From: Candidatus Dormiibacterota bacterium
Lineage (GTDB): Bacteria > Chloroflexota > Dormibacteria > Aeolococcales > Aeolococcaceae
Direction: 5' to 3'
Assembly: GCA_003153505.1 (NCBI GenBank)
Contig: PLZA01000015.1
Coordinates: 1 to 64,000 of the forward strand
DNA length: 64,000 bases
Of this stretch, positions 40,085 through 53,103 are shown piece by piece; the first letter of the stretch is position 1, and every line of letters begins with the position of its first letter. The notes under the pieces are model-generated. The model was given only the letters and a program-made list of their open reading frames with translations, ran no database searches and was not told where the DNA came from. Both the position numbers and the translations under genes were made by a program.

Positions 40085-42096
40085 ATGAATCCGATGAGCA
40101 ACCCCGTCTCCGACCGGCTGCTCGGCGATCGGAGGCGAGTGGTCGTCGAGCACGTCAGGCCCACCGTCGACGGCGGCGAGTTTCCTGCCAAGGCCACGCG
40201 CGGATTGCCGCTGCGAGTGTCGGCGCGCGCGTTTGCCGACGGTCACGACCCCCTGCTCGCGTGGGTCTGGCACTGGCCCGGCGCCCGGCCACTGGGACGT
40301 GACGCGCCCCCTCCCGGGATGGTCGAGGTGCCCATGGAGGCCGAGCCGCAGGACATGTACGGCGCGTGGATCAAGCCGCGCCGGCTGGGGGCGTGGAGCT
40401 TCGCCGTGGTCGGCATCCTCGACGTCTGGGGCGGATGGGCTCGGGACCTGACGATCCGGTTCCAGGCGGGTGTTGACGTCGAGCTCGATCTCGCCGACGG
40501 CGCCGCCCTCGCGGCCGGGCGGGCGGAGCTGCCGGTCGTCTCCAAGTCCGACCGCCGCGCGCTGACCGCGCTCGCGAGCAAGCTCGGCACGGCGACAGCC
40601 CCCGAGACGAGGGTGGAGCTGGCAACTCGCGAAGCCACCATGGGTCTGATGCGGCGGACCGCCGACCTCAGCCACGCCACCATCGCCGGGCCGTACCGGT
40701 TGTGGGTCGAGCGGGAGGCGGCCGGGTATTCCGCGTGGTACGAGATGTTCCCGAGGTCGGAGGGGGCGGTGCCGCCCCGAAGCGGGACGTTCAAGCTCGC
40801 CCAGCGGCGGCTCCCGGCAATCGCCGCAATGGGCTTCTCGGTGCTGTACCTGCCGCCGATTCACCCGATCGGGATCACCCATCGCAAGGGGCCCAACAAC
40901 GTCAACGAGTGCTCGCCGGGCGATCCGGGAAGCCCGTGGGCGATCGGCGCCGCTTCAGGTGGCCATACGGCCGTGCACCCGGATCTCGGGACCATCGACG
41001 ATTTCGACGAGTTCGTTGCTGCCGCGCAGGCTGCGGGCCTCGAGGTCGCGCTCGACTACGCTCTGCAGTGCAGCCCGGATCACCCGTGGGTGACCGAACA
41101 CCCAGAGTGGTTCCGGCATCGCTCCGACGGATCGATCCGCTACGCGGAGAATCCGCCCAAGCAGTACCAGGACATCTATCCGATCGACTTCGACAGCGGC
41201 GACGCGGCCGGCCTCTGGGTCGCGCTTCGCGATGTGATGCGATTCTGGATCGGGCACGGCGTGCGCATCTTCAGGGTGGACAACCCGCACACCAAGGCGT
41301 TCCCCTTCTGGGAGTGGCTGATCGCCGAGATCCGCCGCGAGCACCCCGATGTGATCATGCTCGCCGAGGCGTTCGTCCGTCCCGCGGTCATGCAGCGTCT
41401 GGCGAAGATCGGGTTCTCCCAGTCGTACACCTACTTCACGTGGCGCAACACCGCCTGGGAGCTCGGCCAGTATCTGACAGAGTTGTCGCAGACTGAGCTG
41501 GTCGACTGGTTCAGGCCGAACTTCTGGGTGAACACGCCCGACATCCTGCACGCGACCCTGCAGCATGGCGGCCCCGCCGCGTTCAGGATGCGCGCGATCC
41601 TCGCGGCGATCACCTGTCCGTCATGGGGGATGTACAGCGGCTACGAGCTCTTCGAGAACGCGGCCGTCCGCGAAGCCGGCGAGGAATATCTCGACTCGGA
41701 GAAGTACGAGCTCCGGCCGCGCGACTGGACGCAGCCGGGATCGCTCGCGCCGCTGATCACGCGCCTCAACGAGATCCGCGACACACACCGCGAGGCGATC
41801 GCGCAGCTGAGCACCCTGCGTCTCCACCACATGACCGACGATGCGATGCTCTGTGTCTCGCGGTCGACGCCGGACAAGGACGACGTGATCATCCTCGTCA
41901 TCAACCTCGACCCCCATCATCCACGGGAGGCGAACACGTGGCTCGACCTCGGCGCACTCGGTGTCGCCGCGGACCGGCCGTTCGACGTGCATGATGAGCT
42001 CGGAGGTGCGACCTATACATGGTACGGCGCGGTGAACTACGTCCGCCTGGATCCGGCCTGGCAGCCGGCGCACGTCCTGCACGTGCGCTCACATCG

Positions 42097-42100
<4 letters not shown>
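40085..42100 (+). CDS. glgE: Alpha-1,4-glucan:maltose-1-phosphate maltosyltransferase
   Basis: 671 residues, the usual length of GlgE (GH13_3), which adds maltosyl units from maltose-1-phosphate to alpha-glucan. Order: the N-terminal beta domain ([19 protein letters not shown]), helical insert, then the barrel with [19 protein letters not shown], nucleophile Asp in [20 protein letters not shown], acid Glu in [11 protein letters not shown] and the substrate loop [11 protein letters not shown]. First gene of glgE-treS-mak-glgB. A small hairpin CGACC/GGTCG lies just before the ATG. Confidence 0.96.
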
Positions 42101-43757
<1,657 letters not shown>

Positions 43758-43761
<4 letters not shown>

Positions 43762-45280
43762 GTGCGCACGCGGGCAGCATTTCGGCCATCCTCAGTGACC
43801 ACCGCCTCGAAGGCTGCGAGGGTGCGCTCGGCGCGTACATCGCCCGCCAGCGTTGGGGCGGCGCCCAGGGACGCACGATCCGCACGACCACGATCGTCGA
43901 TGCGGCGGTGGTCAGCGAGCGCGACCCGGTGTTGATCCACACCTTGACCGCTGTCACCTTCACCGACGGACGGACCACGCGGTATGCACTGCCGCTCGGC
44001 GTGCGCCCGGTGGGCGATCCCCTCACTGAGCGGGCGCCTGATTTCATGATCCCGTGGGCGCAGGCGCCCGATCCCATCGCCCTCTACGACGCAGTCGGCG
44101 ATTCGACCTACATCGAGTGGCTGCTCGAGGCCGTTCGCGGCCAGCTCGTGTTGCAGACATCGAGCGGAACCCTGCGCTTCTCGTGCCCGGATCCGGCGGC
44201 GCTCGACACCGGGAGCATCTCGTCGGTGCGCCATCTCAGGGTGGAGCAGAGCAACACGTCGGTCGAGGTCGGCGACGCGATCTTCCTCAAGCATCTGCGC
44301 CGCGTCGAGACCGGACCGTCGCAGGAGCTCGAGATGTCCGACGCGCTCGAGGCCGCCGGGTTCACGCACCTCGCGCCGATGCTCGGACGCGCCGTGTGGG
44401 AGTCCGGCGGGGAGCCGCCCGCACCGCTGGTGCTCGTGCAACGCTTCCTGCACAACAGCACCGAGGGGTGGGCACTCGCGCTCACCTCGCTGCGCGACCT
44501 CTACGCCAATGCCGAGTCGGTCGGTCAGGCGGATCCCGCGGAGCGCCGTGCGATGGTGGACGATCAGGATGCGGCGTTCCTCGCCGAGTCGATGCGGCTC
44601 GGCAAAGTGATCGCGGAGATGCACCGCGCGCTCGCGGCCGGAGCGCCCGAGACGGACATGGCGCCAGCGCCGATGACCGAGGCGTCGCTCAACACCTGGG
44701 CGAACACCATGACCCGCGAGCTTGACGAGCTGCTCGCTCGCGACGAGCCCTCGCTTGATCCGCTCATTCAGGTGAGAAAGGCCGTCGTTGCCAGGTTCGA
44801 CCAGCTCCGCGGGCTATCCCCCGGCGGCCTGCTGACCCGAATCCACGGCGACCTCCACCTCGGGCAGCTGCTGCGTATCGACACCGGCTGGGTCATCCTC
44901 GACTTCGAGGGTGAGCCCGACCGGACCCCCGCTGAACGCCGTGAGCTGAGCACACCGCTCCGCGACGTCGCCGCCATCCTGCGGTCCTTCGACTACGCGG
45001 CCGCCGCCGCGATCGTCGAGCGCACCGCACTGGACAGCGCGGAAGCGGACATGCTGCACGGCTACGGTGAGGCGTGGGCGGACGCCAACCGCGACGCATT
45101 CTGGAGCGCCTACCTCGAGACGATCGGCTCCCGGCCGATCCTGCCGGCTCCGGGACCATCGCTGGTGCTCCGCCGGGCGTTCGAAGTGCAGAAAGCTGTC
45201 TACGAGATCGGCTACGAGCTCGGACACCGGCCGAGCTGGGTCCCGATCCCGTTGCGCTTCCTGCTTCGCGGCACCAATCA

Positions 45281-45284
<4 letters not shown>
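43758..45284 (+). CDS. mak: Maltokinase
   Basis: 508 residues. It phosphorylates maltose to maltose-1-phosphate for GlgE. The kinase-like fold shows the N-terminal cap with YIARQRWGG, the catalytic loop [20 protein letters not shown] and the metal loop [17 protein letters not shown], close to aminoglycoside-phosphotransferase-like Mak/Pep2 proteins. The ATG overlaps the treS stop by 4 bp. Downstream GTGA overlaps the start of glgB. Confidence 0.94.
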
Positions 45285-47470
<2,186 letters not shown>

Positions 47471-47475
47471 CCCCA

Positions 47476-47504
47476 TTGCTTAACCCGGGACCATTGGTGA
47501 GAAT
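47476..47504 (+). promoter_or_regulatory. Candidate promoter of the DksA/TraR-like gene
   Basis: TTGCTT (47476-47481), a 17-bp spacer and GAGAAT (47499-47504), giving a leader of about 110 bases before ATG 47622. The stretch from here to the gene holds no other clear feature. Confidence 0.4.
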
Positions 47505-47621
47505 GGGTGGACCTGCGGGCCGAGACAGACGAGCCGCGATGGATCACGAATGTGGGCCCCTCGCGGGCGCCTCACGTCCGGGCAAGACCGCTTTGAGCAG
47601 ACACGGGGGTGACCCACGACC

Positions 47622-47999
47622 ATGAACAGCGACGAGGTCCGCACCCGGCTGCTGACCGAACGGGCTCGGATCGAAGAGCTTCGAATGGCCGCAAACCGGC
47701 TGACCGCGGACGCTCAGGAAGCGACCGAGCGCGAGCTCTCGTCTGCCGAGCAGCACCCCGCGGAGCTCGCGAGCGAGACGATCGGCCTCGAGATCGACCA
47801 CAGCGTCCTGCAGCACGCCGAACTGGAGCTGGTCGAGCTCGAGGCTGCGGTCCTGCGCGTCGATAGCGGCTCGTACGGAAACTGCGAGGCATGCGGCCAA
47901 CCGATCAGCGAGGCCCGCCTGGAGGCGATCCCCACGACGAGATACTGCATCGAGGATCAGGCCAAGCACGACAAGAACGGGCGGCGTAACGGGCGCTGA
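47622..47999 (+). CDS. DksA/TraR-type zinc-finger protein with an altered fourth ligand
   Basis: 125 residues: a long N-terminal coiled-coil (RTRLLTERARIEELRMAANR; LEIDHSVLQHAELELVELEA) and a C-terminal zinc motif CEACGQPISEARLEAIPTTR then YCIED. The family has CxxC-x17-CxxC; here the last cysteine is aspartate (CIED), so zinc would be held by three Cys plus possibly Asp. DksA-like proteins act in the RNA polymerase secondary channel with ppGpp. The acidic tip DxxDxA of true DksA is not evident. Confidence 0.85.
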   Translation: MNSDEVRTRLLTERARIEELRMAANRLTADAQEATERELSSAEQHPAELASETIGLEIDHSVLQHAELELVELEAAVLRVDSGSYGNCEACGQPISEARLEAIPTTRYCIEDQAKHDKNGRRNGR

Positions 48000-48011
48000 T
48001 CCGGCGCGCGC

Positions 48012-49541
48012 TCAGTGGCGGAAGTGGCGCTCCCCGGCCAGCACGACCGCCATCCCGAGGCCGTCGGCGGCTTCGGTGACCTTGGCGTCGTTCTTGCTCC
48101 CACCCGGGTGAATGACGGCGCGCACCCCGGCGTTGCCGAGGGTCTCGAGGCCGTCGGACATCGGGAAGAAGGCGTCCGAGGCCGAGACCGCCCCTGCGCA
48201 CCGGTCACCGGCGCGCGCCACCGCGAGCTCCGACGATTCCACGCGGGACATCTGACCGGCGCCCACGCCGACGGCCATGCCGTCGCGGACGATCACAACG
48301 GCGTTGGACTTGACGTGCCGGCAGACCCGCCACGCAACCAGCAGGTCGCGCCACTCGGCTTCTTCAGGCTGGCGAGTACTGGCCACCGTCATGGTCGCGC
48401 GGTCGGTGATGACGCGATCTCGGGTCTGGATGAGCAGCCCGCCGTCGATGCTGCGCACGTCGAGCGGCTCGGCGCCTGACGGCCTCTCCACGATCAGCAC
48501 GCGGATGCGTGGCTTGGTGGCCAGGTGCGTCGCCGCGTCGTCATCGATGCCCGGGCACACGACCGCCTCGAGGAACGTCTCGGTGAGCGCCGTCGCGGTC
48601 GCGAGGTCGAGCGATCGGTTGACGCCGACGATGCCGCCAAAGGCCGCGCGCGGGTCGCACTCGTACGCCCGGCGGTACGCGTCCACCACGGTCTCACCGA
48701 CGGCGAAGCCGCACGGGTTGGTGTGCTTGATGACGCAAGCGGCCGGCTCCTGGAACTCGGCGACCAGCGCTCGGGCCGCGTCGACGTCGAGCCAGTTGGT
48801 GAAGGACAGCGCCGCGCCTTGGAGCTGATGCGCGTGGGCCATCCCGCCGGGTAGCCCCGCAACCGCGTAGAGAGCGCCACGCTGGTGCGGGTTCTCCCCG
48901 TAGCGGAGCTCGTGGAGCCGCGGGCCGCCGACGGTGAGCTCGGTGGGCAGCGCCTCTGCCACGGCGCCACGGCGCAGCCATGCGGCGACCTGCGTGTCGT
49001 ACGCGGCGACATGGGCGAATGCCTCAGCGGCCAGGCGGTGTCGGGTCTCGCGGCCGATCACGCGATGCTCTCGCAACTCGCTGAGCACGGCCTCGTACTG
49101 CGACGGCGAGACCAGCACCGCAACCGAATCACGGTTCTTGGCTGCCGCGCGGATGAGGGTGGGTCCGCCGATGTCGATGTTTTCGACAATCGCGTCTTCA
49201 TCCGCGCCGCTCGCCAGGGTGTCCGAGAACGGGTAGAGCGACGAGACCACCATGTCGATCGGCTCGAACCGGCTCTCCGCGAGCTGGCGCATGTGGTCAG
49301 GGTCGTCACGGCGGGCGAGGATGCCCGCGTGGATGGCGGGGTGGAGTGTCCGGACTCGCCCGTCGAGCATCTCCGGGAAGCCGGTGACGTCAGCGACCGA
49401 TTGCACCTCGATGCCCGCATCCGCAAGCGCCCGGCTGGTGCTGCTGGTTGCCACCAGGTCATAGCCGTGCTCGACCAGGCCACGCGCGAACTCCACCACG
49501 CCAGTCTTGTCGCTGACCGAGAGGAGGGCGCGCACGCTCAC
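48012..49541 (-). CDS. purH: Bifunctional AICAR transformylase / IMP cyclohydrolase
   Basis: 509 residues. Last two steps of IMP synthesis. The N-terminal IMP cyclohydrolase domain has LLSVSDKTGVVEFARGL, GRVRTLHPAIHAGILAR and ENIDIGGPTLIRAAAKN; the AICAR transformylase domain has LRYGENPHQRGALYA, CVIKHTNPCGFAVGE, KSNAVVIVRDG and SDAFFPMSDGLETLGNAGV, HPGGSKND. GTG 49541 overlaps the purN stop as GTGA; the longer frame to 49643 is out of keeping with homologues. Third gene of purM-purN-purH. It ends 12 bp from the convergent DksA-like gene. Confidence 0.96.
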   Translation of the reverse strand: MSVRALLSVSDKTGVVEFARGLVEHGYDLVATSSTSRALADAGIEVQSVADVTGFPEMLDGRVRTLHPAIHAGILARRDDPDHMRQLAESRFEPIDMVVSSLYPFSDTLASGADEDAIVENIDIGGPTLIRAAAKNRDSVAVLVSPSQYEAVLSELREHRVIGRETRHRLAAEAFAHVAAYDTQVAAWLRRGAVAEALPTELTVGGPRLHELRYGENPHQRGALYAVAGLPGGMAHAHQLQGAALSFTNWLDVDAARALVAEFQEPAACVIKHTNPCGFAVGETVVDAYRRAYECDPRAAFGGIVGVNRSLDLATATALTETFLEAVVCPGIDDDAATHLATKPRIRVLIVERPSGAEPLDVRSIDGGLLIQTRDRVITDRATMTVASTRQPEEAEWRDLLVAWRVCRHVKSNAVVIVRDGMAVGVGAGQMSRVESSELAVARAGDRCAGAVSASDAFFPMSDGLETLGNAGVRAVIHPGGSKNDAKVTEAADGLGMAVVLAGERHFRH

Positions 49542-50182
49542 ACCGAAGCCGCCGCGGGTGCGGGGAGGATGCGCACGCGGTCGCCGTCGCGTTGGAGCCG
49601 CTCGGTGGACCAGAGCGCGACCGCGCGCGGGAGCAGCTCCCACTCGCGCTCGTGGATGCGACTGCGCAGTGTCGCGGCATCGTCGTCACTCTCAACGGGC
49701 ACCGCTGCCTGGAGGACGATCGGCCCGCCGTCCGCCTCGCCACGCTCGAGTAGCTGCACGGTGCAGCCGCTGACGCGGACACCGCGCGCCAGCGCTCGCT
49801 CGACGGCGTCCATGCCTCCCGCGAAGGCCGGCAGCAGGGAGGGATGCACGTTGAGGATGGCATCCGGGTAGGCGTCGAGAAACGCGTCGCTCAGGATGCG
49901 GTCGTATCCGGCGCACACCACGAGACGAACCCCGGCGGCCCTGAAGCGCCTGTGGATCTCGCGGTCCCTGGCGCTCGGGTCGCCGTCGAAGTCCGATTGC
50001 GGCAGCGCGGCAGCCGGCACGCCCCTGGCCCGCGCGACCTCGAGCGCCCGCGCGCTACGCCGGTTGGAGACCACGAGGGCCACCCGAGCGGGGAAGTCAG
50101 GCATGGCGCACGCCCGGAGCAGCGCATCGAGGTTGGTCCCGGATCCGGATACCAGCACCCCGACGGGGGTACGTTCGCTCAC
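49538..50182 (-). CDS. purN: Phosphoribosylglycinamide formyltransferase
   Basis: 214 residues. It transfers formyl from 10-formyl-THF to GAR. Seen: GVLVSGSGTNLDALL, VALVVSNRRSARALEVAR, VVCAGYDRILSDAFL, the active-site NVHPSLLPAFAGGMDAVERA (family: NIHPSLLP-x-F-x-G), VSGCTVQLLERGEADGGPIV with the catalytic Asp region. Slight departures from consensus but all key residues remain. It overlaps purM and purH by 4 bp on either side. Confidence 0.94.
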   Translation of the reverse strand: MSERTPVGVLVSGSGTNLDALLRACAMPDFPARVALVVSNRRSARALEVARARGVPAAALPQSDFDGDPSARDREIHRRFRAAGVRLVVCAGYDRILSDAFLDAYPDAILNVHPSLLPAFAGGMDAVERALARGVRVSGCTVQLLERGEADGGPIVLQAAVPVESDDDAATLRSRIHEREWELLPRAVALWSTERLQRDGDRVRILPAPAAASV

Positions 50183-51201
50183 CGGAGGATGACCCGCCGC
50201 GTGCCCGACTGCGGAACCACCTCACCGACGCGCCAGACGGGGATCCCGGCCGCGGCGGCGATCTCGGGGACGTCCGGGGGGACGATCACCACCATGCCGA
50301 CGCCCATGTTGAAGGTGCGCCACATCTCCTCGAGGTGGACCCCGCCGGCGCGCTGGATGGCAGTGAAGATCGGCGGAATGCTCCAGGTGGAGCGCTCGAT
50401 GGTCGCCGCAAGGCCCTCCGGCAGGACGCGGGGGACGTTGTCGATCACGCCACCGCCGGTGATATGGGCCATCGCTCGAATGTCGGTCAGCGTGCGCAGC
50501 TCGCGGATCGCCTGCAGGTAGCAGCGATGGGGCTCGAGCAGGAGGTCGACGAGCGGCCTGTCGGTGCCCGGCAGCGCGTCCGCCCACTGCAGCTCGTGCT
50601 CGGCGACGATGTGGCGTACCAATGAATATCCATTGGTGTGCAGCCCGCTGCTCGGCAGCGCCAGGAGGACGTCACCGGCCTGCACCCGGCTGCCGTCGAG
50701 GATCGCCGACGCCTCGACGGAGCCGACGATGAAGCCGGCGATGTCGTAGTCGCCGAGTGCGTAGACACCCGGCATCTCCGCGGTCTCGCCGCCGATCAGC
50801 GCGCAGCCGGCGGCGCGGCAGGCCTCCGCGATCCCCTCGATGAGCTCGGCGAGCTGCTCGGGAACGAGCTTGCCGGTGGCGTAGTAATCGAGGAAGAAGA
50901 GGGGATCGGCGCCGCAGCAGAGGATGTCGTTGACGCAGTGGTTCACCAGGTCGATGCCGATCCCCCGGTGACGGCCGGTGGCGATGGCGACCTTGACCTT
51001 GGTGCCGACCGAGTCGGTGCTCGAGGCGAGCACCCGGCCGTTCGGCACGCCCGGCTCGAGTGCGAAGAGGCCGCTGAACGCACCGATCCCGCCAAGCACC
51101 TGGGCCGTGTGGGTGGATGCGATGCTGCGCCGGATCAGGCTGACGGCGCGGTTGCCCTCATCAATGTCCACGCCGGCGTCCGCGTAGCGAAGATCACCCA
51201 T
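50179..51201 (-). CDS. purM: Phosphoribosylformylglycinamidine cyclo-ligase
   Basis: 340 residues from ATG 51201. It closes the imidazole ring to AIR using ATP. Seen: RYADAGVDIDEGNRAV, SSTDSVGTKVKVA, GIDLVNHCVNDILCCGADPL, FFLDYYATGKL, LIGGETAEMPGVY, ALPSSGLHTNGYSLVR and HITGGGVIDNVPRVLPEGL. TACACT ends exactly 8 bases before the ATG and there is no Shine-Dalgarno, so the purMNH mRNA is probably leaderless. The open frame to 51228 is thus not the start. Confidence 0.96.
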   Translation of the reverse strand: MGDLRYADAGVDIDEGNRAVSLIRRSIASTHTAQVLGGIGAFSGLFALEPGVPNGRVLASSTDSVGTKVKVAIATGRHRGIGIDLVNHCVNDILCCGADPLFFLDYYATGKLVPEQLAELIEGIAEACRAAGCALIGGETAEMPGVYALGDYDIAGFIVGSVEASAILDGSRVQAGDVLLALPSSGLHTNGYSLVRHIVAEHELQWADALPGTDRPLVDLLLEPHRCYLQAIRELRTLTDIRAMAHITGGGVIDNVPRVLPEGLAATIERSTWSIPPIFTAIQRAGGVHLEEMWRTFNMGVGMVVIVPPDVPEIAAAAGIPVWRVGEVVPQSGTRRVILR

Positions 51202-51209
51202 CTGAGGAG

Positions 51210-51215
51210 AGTGTA
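51210..51215 (-). promoter_or_regulatory. -10-like hexamer of the purMNH operon (TACACT)
   Basis: TACACT on the minus strand, 8 bases before the purM ATG, in a region with no ribosome binding site. A good example of the leaderless pattern in an essential pathway. Confidence 0.55.
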
Positions 51216-51323
51216 TCGGCGGTCTCACACGGGACGCGGAATGGCGACGAACATCGCAGGTCGGCGCAGCGGTGTCACCATGTAAGGGAACACGGTGTCA
51301 AGTCCAGGAATCCAGGTCATTTC

Positions 51324-53102
51324 GTGAACCCCACCGACACGTCGGATCCGAATTATTTCCATCGGGTCGTTGACTGCCAGTGGGCCTGCCCGGCCCACAC
51401 CAACGTCCCCGAGTACATCCGGCTGATCGCTCAGGGCCGGTACACGGACGCGTACATGTCCAACCGTGAGTCCAACGTGTTTCCGGGGATCCTCGGGCGC
51501 ACCTGCGACCGTCCCTGCGAGCCCGCCTGCCGTAGAACCCGGATCGACGGCTCGCCGGTCGCGATCTGCCGGCTCAAGCGCGTCGCCTCCGACCTTCGGG
51601 GTGACCTCACCGACCGCCTCCCCGTGATCCCGACGACCAAGTCGGGACGGCGTGTGGTCTGCATCGGGGCGGGGCCCGCCTCGCTCACGGTCGCCAACGA
51701 CCTCATGCCGCTCGGCTACGAGGTGGTCATCCTCGAGCAGCTGGACAAGGCCGGCGGCCTCATGCGCACGAACATCCCGGCATTCCGGCTCCCCGCGGAA
51801 ACCCTCGACGAGGAGATCGCGACCATCGTCGACATGGGCGTCGACCTCCGGTTGAACACACCGGTGTCCAGTCTGCGATCCCTGCTCGCGCAGGACTTCG
51901 ACGCCGTCTTCATCGGGACGGGCGCCCCGCGCGGCAAGGACCTTGACATCCCCGGCCGCCACGAGAGCGACCGTATCCACATCGGCATCGACTGGCTGGG
52001 GTCGGTCGCGTTCGGTCACACCGACAAGATCGGTGAGCGCGTGTTGATCATCGGTGTCGGCAACACCGCGATGGACTGCTGCCGCTCGTCGCTTCGCCTC
52101 GGCGGCACCGCCATCAAGGTCATGGCGCGCCGTCCTCGGTCGTTCTTCAAGGCGTCGTCGTGGGAGCTCGAGGACGCCGAGGAAGAGGGTGTCGAGATCA
52201 TCGTCAACCATGCGCCGACACGCTTTGTCCTCGAGGACGGGCAGCTCGTCGGCATGGAGTTCCAGCGCCTCGAGTGGGATGAGCAGGCGCGCCATTCCAC
52301 GGTGATCGACACCGTGGTCATCCCCTGCGATGACGTGATCCTTGCGATCGGCCAGGAGAACGCCTTTCCCTGGATCGAACGCGACCTCGGCCTCGAGGTC
52401 GGCGAATGGGACATGCCGGTGGTCGACCCGGTGACCTTCCAGTCGTCGCTGCCCGGTGTCTTCTTCGGCGGGGATTCCGCGATGGGACCCAAGAACATCA
52501 TCTGGGCGGTGGAGCACGGCCACCAGGCGGCGATCTCGATCCACAACCATTGCGAGGGCACCGCTGTGTCGTCGCGTCCCCCCCAGGGAGTCAACCTGGT
52601 CAGCCAGAAGATGGGTTTGACGGAGTGGAGCTACCACAACGACTACAACCCGTCCACGCGCCAGCGGATGCAGCACGTCGAGCTGACGCGGCGGTTCCAG
52701 AGCATCGGCACCGAGGTCGAGGTCGGGTTCTCGGCCGAGCAGACGGCCCGCGAGGTGCAGCGCTGCCTGAACTGCGACATCCAGACGGTCTTTGCAGCAC
52801 CGCTCTGCATCGAGTGCGACGCGTGCATCGACATCTGCCCGGTGCAGTGCCTGACCATCACCGAGAACGGCGACGAGGCCGATCTCCGGACACGCCTGTC
52901 AGCGCCGGCGAAGAACCTCGATCAGGCGCTGTACGTCTCCGCGGTGCTCCCCCATACGGGGCGGGTCATGGTCAAGGACGAGGATCTCTGCGTCCACTGC
53001 GGCCTCTGTGCCGAGCGCTGCCCCACGGCGGCGTGGGACATGCAGAAATTCGAGCTCCTGATCCCGCTCGCGGTCTCCACCCCGGTCCCGGTGGCAACCT
53101 GA
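51324..53102 (+). CDS. GltD-like FAD/NAD(P)-dependent oxidoreductase with C-terminal 4Fe-4S ferredoxin domain
   Basis: 592 residues. The N-terminal Fe-S region has cysteines in CQWACPAHTNVPEYI and GRTCDRPCEPACRR; FAD binding in VVCIGAGPASLTVANDLMPL; the NAD(P) site in VLIIGVGNTAMDCCRSSLRL; FAD end in VFFGGDSAMGPKNIIWAVEHG. Residues 480-590 add two [4Fe-4S] ferredoxin motifs, CIECDACIDICPVQC and CVHCGLCAERCPTAAW. It likely shuttles electrons between NAD(P)H and ferredoxin for the KorAB pair encoded 1 bp and 1.8 kb downstream. GTG start at 51324 with a weak CAGG upstream. Confidence 0.9.
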   Translation: MNPTDTSDPNYFHRVVDCQWACPAHTNVPEYIRLIAQGRYTDAYMSNRESNVFPGILGRTCDRPCEPACRRTRIDGSPVAICRLKRVASDLRGDLTDRLPVIPTTKSGRRVVCIGAGPASLTVANDLMPLGYEVVILEQLDKAGGLMRTNIPAFRLPAETLDEEIATIVDMGVDLRLNTPVSSLRSLLAQDFDAVFIGTGAPRGKDLDIPGRHESDRIHIGIDWLGSVAFGHTDKIGERVLIIGVGNTAMDCCRSSLRLGGTAIKVMARRPRSFFKASSWELEDAEEEGVEIIVNHAPTRFVLEDGQLVGMEFQRLEWDEQARHSTVIDTVVIPCDDVILAIGQENAFPWIERDLGLEVGEWDMPVVDPVTFQSSLPGVFFGGDSAMGPKNIIWAVEHGHQAAISIHNHCEGTAVSSRPPQGVNLVSQKMGLTEWSYHNDYNPSTRQRMQHVELTRRFQSIGTEVEVGFSAEQTAREVQRCLNCDIQTVFAAPLCIECDACIDICPVQCLTITENGDEADLRTRLSAPAKNLDQALYVSAVLPHTGRVMVKDEDLCVHCGLCAERCPTAAWDMQKFELLIPLAVSTPVPVAT

Positions 53103-53103
53103 T

